A stretch of DNA of 22,563 bases, from assembly GCA_964459985.1 (NCBI GenBank), contig CAYWOS010000038.1, positions 1 through 22,563 on the forward strand, given 5' to 3'. Positions 1 through 5,982 of the stretch are shown piece by piece. The DNA comes from CAYWOS01 sp964459985. Lineage in GTDB: Bacteria; Bacillota; Clostridia; Christensenellales; Aristaeellaceae. Every line of letters begins with the position of its first letter. Positions within the stretch are counted from its first letter, which is position 1. Under the pieces are notes generated by a model that saw nothing but the letters and a program-made list of their open reading frames with translations, was not told the DNA's origin and ran no database searches. Position numbers and translations under genes: made by a program.

Positions 1-346
1 TGGTGGAGGCGAGGGGAATCGAACCCCTGTCCGAAGATTCAGCAATGGGAGTTTCTACGAGCGTAGTCGGTATTTTGTCATTCCCTCGGTCGAGCGCCTT
101 CCGACAGGCTCGGGACTTTGGTAGCTTCATGATACCGGCGTCGCCTCAAAGCTTTGGCGCGCCTGTTCCTCACATCAATGACGCCGATGACCGAAGCCGT
201 GAGCGCTTCGGGTCGACGCACGGCGTTACGCCGCGAAAGCTAAATTGCTATTGTCAGTTAATTTTTATTCCCCGTTTTAACGCAGTCAGGGGCTGCGGCT
301 CGCTTCTCCCACCTCCGACGATCCCCGTCGAAACCAGTACGCCCCC
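1..346 (-). ncRNA. ssrA: tmRNA (transfer-messenger RNA)
   Basis: This RNA rescues stalled ribosomes: it is charged with alanine, enters the A site with SmpB and encodes a degradation tag. On the minus strand the 3' end reads CGCCTCCACCA, so CCA is encoded at 1-3, and the T arm (GGGGTTCGATTCCCC) precedes it. The 5' end GGGGGCG at 346-340 pairs with CGCCTCC over seven base pairs. The third pair is G-U, the alanyl-tRNA synthetase identity element. The GTACTGGTTTCGACGGGG segment after the 5' end is a hallmark of one-piece tmRNA. The tag frame is listed separately. smpB lies 38 bp upstream on the same strand. The window starts exactly at the CCA, so any terminator is outside it. I saw no convincing separate promoter between smpB and ssrA, and co-transcription with processing is possible. 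Confidence 0.97.
226..264 (-). other. tmRNA proteolysis-tag reading frame
   Basis: Read on the minus strand, this open frame gives KLTDNSNLAFAA followed by TAA at 228-226, immediately after an in-frame TAA at 267-265. With the untemplated alanine from charged tmRNA the predicted tag is AKLTDNSNLAFAA. The hydrophobic, Ala-Ala-ending tail is what ClpXP and related proteases recognise. The end (LAFAA) differs slightly from the usual ALAA. The AAA resume codon is inferred from the frame and the stop before it, not shown directly. Confidence 0.8.
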
Positions 347-384
347 GCGAATAAGGAAACGCGGCGGATGTTTTGAACGGCTGT

Positions 385-858
385 TCATTCCCCCTTGTTT
401 TGGTTGCGCAGCGCGCGGTCGATCTCACGCTTGACGTCGCGCTCGGCGATGTCGTCGCGCTTATCGTGCAGATGCTTGCCCTGACACAGCCCGAGCAGGA
501 TCTTCACGCGTCCGTCCTTGAAGTATGCTTCGAGCGGGATGAGTGAATACCCCTTGCGCTGAACGGCGGCGCCGAACTTGCGGATCTCGTTTTTGTGGAG
601 CAAGAGACGCTTGGGGCGGAGCGGATCGGTGTTGAAATAGCTGCCCTTTTCATAGGGGCTGATGTGCATGGACTGGACAAGCACCTCGCCGTTCTTGACG
701 ATGGCGAAGCTCTCCTTGAGATTCACCTGCCCGAGCCGCATGGACTTGACCTCGGTGCCGCGCAATTCGATCCCGCATTCGAGCGTCTCTTCGACAAAGT
801 AGTCGTGGCGCGCGCGGCGATTCTGCACGATGGGCTTCATGCCCTTGCCCTTTGCCAT
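385..858 (-). CDS. smpB: SsrA-binding protein SmpB
   Basis: SmpB binds the tRNA-like domain of tmRNA and delivers it to stalled ribosomes in the cytoplasm. The 157-residue product has the usual length and family signatures: an N-terminal NRRARHDYFVEETLECGIEL segment, the GTEVKSMRLGQVNLKESFA core of the OB fold, YEKGSYFNTDPLRPKRLLLHK, and a basic C-terminal tail (KRDDIAERDVKREIDRALR) of the kind that enters the decoding centre. I chose the ATG at 858 because GGGAGGG lies 7 nt upstream (866-872). A longer frame reaching 915 would run through the promoter -10 box at 906-911. ssrA follows immediately on the same strand, giving the classic smpB-ssrA pair. Confidence 0.96.
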   Translation of the reverse strand: MAKGKGMKPIVQNRRARHDYFVEETLECGIELRGTEVKSMRLGQVNLKESFAIVKNGEVLVQSMHISPYEKGSYFNTDPLRPKRLLLHKNEIRKFGAAVQRKGYSLIPLEAYFKDGRVKILLGLCQGKHLHDKRDDIAERDVKREIDRALRNQNKGE

Positions 859-905
859 ACGCGCGCCCTCCCGATCGAAGTACTCCGCCGCGCGGAGTCC
901 TGAAC

Positions 906-934
906 AGTATAGCACAACGCAAAATGATTTGCAA
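906..934 (-). promoter_or_regulatory. Sigma-A-type promoter for smpB
   Basis: On the minus strand TTGCAA (934-929) is followed by a 17-bp spacer and TATACT (911-906; 5/6 to consensus). Transcription would start near 899, leaving about 40 nt before the smpB ATG, with the GGGAGGG ribosome site inside that leader. The -35 hexamer is its own reverse complement and is also used by the opposing proA promoter. Confidence 0.6.
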
Positions 935-957
935 TGCGCGCCGATTCAGTTTATAAT
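929..957 (+). promoter_or_regulatory. Sigma-A-type promoter for proA
   Basis: TTGCAA (929-934), a 17-bp spacer and a perfect TATAAT (952-957) form a good sigma-A promoter. The expected start, about 964, falls on the GGAGG ribosome site (964-968), so the proA leader would be only about 13 nt. That leaves no room for a riboswitch or attenuator. The -35 is shared with the divergent smpB promoter. Confidence 0.65.
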
Positions 958-976
958 GGAAACGGAGGCGAGGGCG

Positions 977-2269
977 ATGAACGTACGGGATATGGCGCGC
1001 GCGGCGCGGCAGGCGGGATACATCCTTGCCGGATTGAGCGGGGATACGCGCAATCTGGCGCTCGGACGCATCAAAGCGCTTTTGAACAGCGAGAAGGAAA
1101 ACGTTTTTGCCGCGAACGTCGCCGACCTTGCGCGCGCGCGCGCGGCGGGCGCGCCGGCACCGCTCGTCAAACGGCTTATTTTTGACGACGCCAAGCTCGC
1201 CGAGGTGACGGCGGGACTCGATTCGTTGATCGCGCTGCCCGATCCGCTCGGGCGAACGCTGACGGCGACCGAGCTGTCGCCGGGGCTGGAATTGTATCGC
1301 GTCAGTTGTCCCATCGGCGTGATCGGAATTGTTTTTGAAAGTCGGCCGGACGCGCTCGTCCAGATCGCATCGCTGTGTCTGAAAAGCGGCAACGCCGCGC
1401 TGCTCAAGGGCGGCAGCGAAGCGATCGACACCAACCGCGCGCTTTACGACATCATTTGCCGCGCAACGGACGGTTTGCTGCCGCGCGGCTGGGCGGCGCT
1501 GCTTGAGACGCGCGGAGACGTGAACGATATGCTCGAACGGGACGACTGTATTGATCTGATGATCCCGCGCGGCAGCAACGCTTTCGTCCGATACATCATC
1601 GATCACACGCGCATTCCCGTCATGGGACACGCCGACGGGCTGTGCCATGCCTATGTCGATCGTTCCGCCGACATGCAATTGGCGGTCAAGGTGGTCGTCG
1701 ACGCCAAGACGCAGTATCCCGCCGTCTGCAATGCCATCGAAACGCTGCTGGTGCATCGGGACATCGCGGCGGAGTTCCTGCCGGTCTGCCGCGCGGCGCT
1801 CGTTGAAAAGGGCGTGAGGCTGCGCGGCGACGATGAAACGCGCCGGATAATCGACTGCGAGAGCGCGACGGACGAGGATTGGACGACCGAGTATCTCGAT
1901 CTCGTTCTGTCCGTCAAGATTGTGGATTCGCCCGACGCGGCGATCGCGCACATCAACCGCTTCGGTTCGCACCATACCGATGCCGTCATTGCCGAAGACG
2001 CCGATGTGCAGCGCCGTTTTCTGACCGGCGTGGGCAGCGCCGGCGTGTACGTCAACTGCTCGACGCGGTTCGCCGACGGATTCCGGTACGGTTTCGGCGC
2101 GGAGGTCGGCGTATCAACGGGCAAGCTGCACGCGCGCGGTCCGGTCGGGCTTGAGGGACTTTGCACGTATAAATACATGCTGCTCGGCGCGGGACAGACG
2201 GTGGGGGAGACGGTGAAGGGCGAAATCAAGTATACGCATAAAAAGATCGATCACGGCTGTCCCTTCTGA
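977..2269 (+). CDS. proA: Gamma-glutamyl phosphate reductase
   Basis: ProA reduces gamma-glutamyl phosphate to glutamate-5-semialdehyde with NADPH, the second step of proline synthesis from glutamate. The product is 430 aa, near the family norm of about 415. It shows CPIGVIGIVFESRPDA near residue 110, KSGNAALLKGGSEA, LMIPRGSN, and the catalytic cysteine at residue 251 in QYPAVCNAIETLLVH. It ends with the conserved GAEVGVSTGKLHARGPVGLEGL segment. The start at ATG 977 has GGAGG 8 nt upstream. An ATG at 956 overlaps the -10 box and is rejected. No proB (glutamate 5-kinase) is present in this window, so the pathway partner lies elsewhere. The last 19 bp overlap the 3' end of spoIVFB on the other strand. 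Confidence 0.96.
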   Translation: MNVRDMARAARQAGYILAGLSGDTRNLALGRIKALLNSEKENVFAANVADLARARAAGAPAPLVKRLIFDDAKLAEVTAGLDSLIALPDPLGRTLTATELSPGLELYRVSCPIGVIGIVFESRPDALVQIASLCLKSGNAALLKGGSEAIDTNRALYDIICRATDGLLPRGWAALLETRGDVNDMLERDDCIDLMIPRGSNAFVRYIIDHTRIPVMGHADGLCHAYVDRSADMQLAVKVVVDAKTQYPAVCNAIETLLVHRDIAAEFLPVCRAALVEKGVRLRGDDETRRIIDCESATDEDWTTEYLDLVLSVKIVDSPDAAIAHINRFGSHHTDAVIAEDADVQRRFLTGVGSAGVYVNCSTRFADGFRYGFGAEVGVSTGKLHARGPVGLEGLCTYKYMLLGAGQTVGETVKGEIKYTHKKIDHGCPF

Positions 2270-3135
2270 CGCGTCAGCCATCCGCCGATCGCTTCGTTCG
2301 GATCGGACAAAAGCGCCTCGCACAACGCTTCCTCATCGAGCGTGCCGAGCGTCTGCCTGCCGTCGTCGCGCAGCACCGACAACATATGATATTTTCCGGG
2401 CGACAGCCTGCCCAGCAGCGCGCGGGCGGGCGTTTTTTCACTTACGGCGAGCCATTGCACATCGAGCGCGCCGCGTTCGGACAGCCGGTATCGCCGCGCG
2501 ATCAGCGCGCTGACGTAACGGCTTGCCGCGCCTCGCCGCGCGACGGCCGCCATATACAGGAGATAAAGCCCCGAAAACGCGGGCGAGAGGAGCAATTCGC
2601 CGTTCAGCGCGAACCGGAAGGACGCGGCGATCAGCAACAGACCGCACAGCGTCCCCAGCGCCGTCAGCCATCGCGCGACGGCCTTTTCGTCAAGGAATCG
2701 GCGCAGCAGGATCTTTAGCGCGCGCCCGCCGTCGAGCGGAAGCACGGGCATCAGATTGATCAGCAAGAGCGCGAGATTGGCGCGCAGGAACGCCTGCGAC
2801 ACGTGAAAAGGGAGCAGTGACAGCGCGTAGAACCGTATCGAAAGGAAAGCGAACAGCGCGTTCATGATCATGCCCGCCAGCGCGAGCAGCAGCGCCCCGC
2901 CGCCCGGCAGCGCGTCGTCCTCCGCCTCGATCAGCCCGCCGAAAGGCGTCAGCTCGACGCTGATAACGCGCGTTTTATACGCGCGCAAAACGATCAGATG
3001 GCCGCTCTCGTGCAGTATAAGCGCGACCAGCGAGCTGATCAGCGACGGCAGCCGGCCGGACAGTAAACAGACGGCGCCGAGAACGGCCAGCAGGGGATGG
3101 AGACGGACCTGCGCGCCCGCGCATTTGAGCGTCAT
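2251..3135 (-). CDS. spoIVFB: Stage IV sporulation protein FB (M50 site-2 protease)
   Basis: In spore-formers SpoIVFB is the intramembrane metalloprotease of the outer forespore membrane that cuts pro-sigma-K and starts late mother-cell transcription. The 294-aa protein has the zinc motif HESGH at residues 42-46 in a hydrophobic helix and the third ligand in NLMPVLPLDGGR (Asp about 135), both at positions close to those in Bacillus subtilis SpoIVFB. Several further hydrophobic segments follow (roughly 80-105, 115-130, 155-200). A C-terminal region from about 205 resembles a degenerate CBS domain. Its ATG overlaps the spoIVFA stop (ATGA), so translation is probably coupled. The alternative, a generic M50 protease, is less likely because of the adjacent SpoIVFA-like gene. 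Its 3' end overlaps proA. Confidence 0.88.
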   Translation of the reverse strand: MTLKCAGAQVRLHPLLAVLGAVCLLSGRLPSLISSLVALILHESGHLIVLRAYKTRVISVELTPFGGLIEAEDDALPGGGALLLALAGMIMNALFAFLSIRFYALSLLPFHVSQAFLRANLALLLINLMPVLPLDGGRALKILLRRFLDEKAVARWLTALGTLCGLLLIAASFRFALNGELLLSPAFSGLYLLYMAAVARRGAASRYVSALIARRYRLSERGALDVQWLAVSEKTPARALLGRLSPGKYHMLSVLRDDGRQTLGTLDEEALCEALLSDPNEAIGGWLTRQKGQP

Positions 3136-3773
3136 AGGACGGTGTCTGCCATATGCGGCGCGGGATCGATGGAAATGCCGTCGCGTTTGAGCTCGAAAAA
3201 CACGGCGTTATCGAGCGGAATGCCGATCACATCGCCCGCGCTCACGGTATCGCCGATGGAAACGGGCGTTGTCTCCAGATTGTAGTAGACGGTTTCATAA
3301 CCGTTCGAATGCCGGACGCGCACGATGCGTTCCTCGCCGTCGCCGTGACCGATGGCCGTTACCGTGCCGTCAAGCGCCGCCTTGACCGCGCCGTCCGTAT
3401 CGTAGGCAAGATAAGGCTCGTCCCATCGCCACGCGTGCGTCCTTTGCCCCATGCATGGCGTAGAAAGCGCGGGCGGTTGTTCAAAGAACACCGAAACCGT
3501 TTCGGGGAACAGCGCCGAGACGAAGGTAATGCGGCCCAACCCGTCGGTCCAATCGGCGTTTGTGATGTCCCGTACCGCCGTCATGATCGTTTCGCCGCTC
3601 GGCAGCTCGGCGTTGCGCACGCCGAGCAGAAAAAGCAGCGCCAGCCCGACGATGGCGCAGTTGCGCGACAGCCTTTCGCCGGCGCGCGGCTTGTCGGGCG
3701 GAACATACCGCATATCAGACGGATATTTGACCGTCACGTTCGTCACGCGCGCCCGACGCCTCTGTTCGCTCAT
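3132..3773 (-). CDS. spoIVFA: Stage IV sporulation protein FA (degenerate M23/LytM domain)
   Basis: SpoIVFA holds and regulates SpoIVFB in the mother-cell-derived membrane. The 213-aa product has a basic N-terminus, one membrane segment at about residues 39-53 (CAIVGLALLFLLGV) and a C-terminal LytM/M23-like fold (AALDGTVTAIG, VRVRHSNGYETVYYNLE, VSIGDTVSAGDVIG, VFFELKRDG). The catalytic metal ligands of active M23 enzymes are missing: no HxGxD, and the final HxH is replaced by FFE. That fits a scaffolding LytM protein of the SpoIVFA/SpoIIQ type. The frame is open up to 4082, but the ATG at 3773 is chosen because GGGGGGA lies just upstream and the longer part reads as a shadow of the neighbouring gene. 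A sigma-E-like promoter and a hairpin lie directly upstream. Confidence 0.82.
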   Translation of the reverse strand: MSEQRRRARVTNVTVKYPSDMRYVPPDKPRAGERLSRNCAIVGLALLFLLGVRNAELPSGETIMTAVRDITNADWTDGLGRITFVSALFPETVSVFFEQPPALSTPCMGQRTHAWRWDEPYLAYDTDGAVKAALDGTVTAIGHGDGEERIVRVRHSNGYETVYYNLETTPVSIGDTVSAGDVIGIPLDNAVFFELKRDGISIDPAPHMADTVL

Positions 3774-3780
3774 GAAAATC

Positions 3781-3810
3781 CCCCCGTGCGTCAATGTATG
3801 CGCGCGGGGG
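3781..3810 (-). promoter_or_regulatory. Hairpin masking the spoIVFA ribosome site
   Basis: On the minus strand CCCCCGCGCG (3810-3801) pairs with CGCACGGGGG (3790-3781) over ten base pairs including one G-U, with a 10-nt loop. The 3' arm contains the GGGGG part of the spoIVFA ribosome site, so mRNA reading through from the upstream gene would hide it. The stem is followed by GATTTTC, so partial termination is an alternative reading. Confidence 0.6.
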
Positions 3811-3822
3811 AAGCCGCATGAC
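3793..3822 (-). promoter_or_regulatory. Putative sigma-E promoter of spoIVFA
   Basis: The minus strand has GTCATGCG (3822-3815), a 14-bp spacer and CATACATT (3800-3793). The -10 matches the sporulation sigma-E consensus CATACAnT completely, and the -35 keeps GTCAT of GTCATATT. The start would be near 3787-3785, only about 13 nt before the ATG and downstream of the 5' arm of the hairpin. In B. subtilis spoIVFAB is sigma-E dependent, which supports this reading. Confidence 0.55.
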
Positions 3823-3829
3823 CGATCGA

Positions 3830-5068
3830 TCAGATCAAACCGTTTTCGGATAATCGTTCGACGGCGCGCGCAAGCGCGATTCTGCCGTGCGCGTAGGTCA
3901 GCCCGCCCTGCATGTAAACGGTGTAGGGCGCGCGGAGCGGCGCGTCGGCGGAGAGCTCGATTGACGCGCCCGAGACGAACGTGCCCGCCGCCATGATCAC
4001 CTGATCCTGATAGCCCGGCATATCCCACGGCTCGGGCACGGCGAGCGAATCGACAGGCGAGGACGCCTGAATGGCTTGGCAAAAAGCGATCAGGCGCGCA
4101 GGATCGCCCATGTCGACGGCTTGAATGATGTCGGCGCGCGGCGCGTCGAAGGCGGGCGTCGTGCGCAGACCGAGCAGCGCGAAAACCCGCGCGGCAAGCG
4201 TGGATACCTTGAGCGCCTGCTTGACGGTATGCGGCGCGAGGAACAGTCCCTGATAAAACGGGCGATAGGAGGCGGCGTAGCTGCCAAGCTCCCTGCCGAC
4301 GCCGGGCGCGGTCAGGCGCGTTTCGACGCGCTCGATCGCGGCGTTCGTGCCGACAAGGTACGCGCCCGTCGGGGCGAGGCCGCCGCCGATGTTTTTGATG
4401 AAGCTGCCCACCGCGATGTCCGCGCCGACGTGCGTCGGCTCGTTTTCACAGATAAACTCACCGTAGCAGTTGTCAACCATGACAAACGCGTCGGGCTTTT
4501 TCTCGTGAATGGCGGCGATTGCCCGCGCCATGTCGGCCGGGCGCAGCGAGGGACGCGAAGCGTAGCCGCGGCTGCGCTGGATGAGCGCGACGCGCGTGTT
4601 GTCATGAATCGCGTCAAGGACGGCGGGCAGATCGATCTTGCCGTCCGGCGTCATGTCGATCTGACGGTAGGAGACGTTCATTTCGGCGAGCGAGCCGACG
4701 GCGGGCGTCAGCCCGATCACGCTGTCCATGGTATCGTACGGCTTGCCGGTGACGGCGAGCAATTCGTCGCCCGGGCGCAGCAGCCCAAACAGGCACATCG
4801 ACAGCGCGTGCGTGCCGCTCGTGATGTGCGGGCGCACAATGGCGGCCTCGGCGCCGAACAGCGAGGCGACGATGCTTTCCAGCGTGTCGCGTCCGGCGTC
4901 GTCGTAGCCGTAGCCCGTCGTCGGGGCGAAATGCCGCGCGGCGACGCCGTGCCGCGAAAACGCGTCCAGCACGCGCGACGTGTGGAACAGCTCCATATCG
5001 TCATATTGCCGGAAAACCCCGGCGCAGTCGCGCTCGGCGCGCGCGAATAAATCCTGAATATTTTCCAT
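3830..5068 (-). CDS. ynbB: PLP enzyme, methionine gamma-lyase/aluminium resistance family (YnbB-like)
   Basis: This is a fold-type I PLP enzyme of the PF06838 family, annotated as methionine gamma-lyase family or aluminium resistance protein. The true substrate of the family is unclear to me. The 412-aa product shows the N-terminal FHTSRVLDAFSRHGVAARHF and TGYGYDDAGRDTLE signatures, VRPHITSGTHALS, VMVDNCYGEF (PLP-ring Asp), and the likely Schiff-base Lys225 in GSFIKNIGGGLAPTGAYLVG. It ends with GGLTYAHGRIALARAV. The ATG at 5068 has AAGGA about 6 nt upstream. The ATG at 5074 sits against that site and is rejected. It starts 2 bp after the miaA stop. In B. subtilis ynbB also lies just downstream of miaA, with hfq and hflX between them; hfq is not here. 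Confidence 0.85.
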   Translation of the reverse strand: MENIQDLFARAERDCAGVFRQYDDMELFHTSRVLDAFSRHGVAARHFAPTTGYGYDDAGRDTLESIVASLFGAEAAIVRPHITSGTHALSMCLFGLLRPGDELLAVTGKPYDTMDSVIGLTPAVGSLAEMNVSYRQIDMTPDGKIDLPAVLDAIHDNTRVALIQRSRGYASRPSLRPADMARAIAAIHEKKPDAFVMVDNCYGEFICENEPTHVGADIAVGSFIKNIGGGLAPTGAYLVGTNAAIERVETRLTAPGVGRELGSYAASYRPFYQGLFLAPHTVKQALKVSTLAARVFALLGLRTTPAFDAPRADIIQAVDMGDPARLIAFCQAIQASSPVDSLAVPEPWDMPGYQDQVIMAAGTFVSGASIELSADAPLRAPYTVYMQGGLTYAHGRIALARAVERLSENGLI

Positions 5069-5070
5069 AA

Positions 5071-5982
5071 TCATCCTTCTTTCACCCCGGCGACGATGGC
5101 TTCCGCCGCGTTTTCGCCGTCGATCCATTTGATTCTTTTGTCGGCGCGGAACCAGGTAAGCTGACGCTTGGCGTAATGGCGCGTCCGCGTTTTGAGCGTG
5201 TCGACGGCGCTTTGAAGCGTCTCTTCGCCGCGCAATACGGGAATCAATTCCTTGTAACCAAGCCCCTGCATGGCTTGCGCCGTTTCCGGCACGCCGCTCG
5301 CCAGCAGCGCTTCGACCTCGGCGGGCAGGCCGTCCGCGATCATTTGATCGACGCGGCGCTCGATCCGCTCGTACAGCCGCTCGCGCGGCAGATCGAGGGC
5401 GAACAGCGAAAAATCGTACGGCGAATCGCTTTCCCCGGGCATCTCCTGCGAGGAAAAGGGTTTGCCCGTGAGATCGTACACCTCGAGCGCGCGGATCACG
5501 CGCCGCGTATCGTTGGGGTGCAGCCGCGCCGCCGTGACGGGATCGCGCGCGGCGAGCAATCGGTGCAGCGCGTCGACGCCGCGCTCGTCGGCAAACGCCT
5601 GATACTTCCGTCTGATCGCCTCGTCGCTTCCCGTATAGCCGAAATCAAGCGGGAGCGACAGCGCGCGAAGATACAGCCCCGTGCCGCCCACCAGTACGGG
5701 CTTTTTCCCGCGCGCGGCGATATCGGAAAGGCATGCCCGCGCGAGCGCGGCGTACTCGGTGACTGAAAAAGCGGTCTTGGGCGATACGACGTTCAGCATG
5801 TGATGCGGGACGCCGTTTTGCTCGGCGGGCGTCGGCTTCGCCGTGCCGATGTCCATGCCGGTATACACCTGCATCGAGTCCATGCAGACGATTTCGCCGC
5901 CGATGGCGCGCGCGAGCGCGATAGACGCGGCGGTTTTGCCGCTTGCCGTCGCGCCGACGATGCCGTACACGCGCGTTTTCAT
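5071..5982 (-). CDS. miaA: tRNA dimethylallyltransferase MiaA
   Basis: MiaA transfers a dimethylallyl group to N6 of A37 in tRNAs reading UNN codons, making i6A, the substrate of MiaB encoded upstream in the same block. The 303-aa product has the P-loop GATASGKT at residues 10-17, DSMQVYTGMDIGTAKP with Asp35, VGGTGLYLRAL, DTRRVIRALEVYDLTGKPFS, the tRNA-binding QAMQGLGYKELI segment and KTRTRHYAKRQLTWFRAD near the end. The frame is open to 6480, but that extension lies over mutL. The ATG at 5982 overlaps the mutL stop in an ATGA arrangement, typical of coupled translation. The length is normal for the family. Confidence 0.95.
   Translation of the reverse strand: MKTRVYGIVGATASGKTAASIALARAIGGEIVCMDSMQVYTGMDIGTAKPTPAEQNGVPHHMLNVVSPKTAFSVTEYAALARACLSDIAARGKKPVLVGGTGLYLRALSLPLDFGYTGSDEAIRRKYQAFADERGVDALHRLLAARDPVTAARLHPNDTRRVIRALEVYDLTGKPFSSQEMPGESDSPYDFSLFALDLPRERLYERIERRVDQMIADGLPAEVEALLASGVPETAQAMQGLGYKELIPVLRGEETLQSAVDTLKTRTRHYAKRQLTWFRADKRIKWIDGENAAEAIVAGVKEG

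Noticed and set aside
347..384. Own promoter for ssrA between smpB and the tmRNA 5' end
   Set aside because: TTCAAA with a TTATTC at 17 bp is too far from consensus to support a call.
3..434. Plus-strand open frame of 143 codons
   Set aside because: It lies wholly antisense to tmRNA and the smpB end, has no ribosome site, and its sequence is explained by RNA structure.
929..976. T-box or riboswitch controlling proA
   Set aside because: The predicted leader is about 13 nt, far too short.
650..1975. Minus-strand open frame of 441 codons opposite proA
   Set aside because: Arg/Asp/His-rich shadow composition typical of antisense frames in GC-rich genes; proA on the plus strand is certain.
3774..4082. 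N-terminal extension of the SpoIVFA frame
   Set aside because: The extra residues are Arg/Ala-rich and antisense-like over the ynbB 3' end, while ATG 3773 has a ribosome site.
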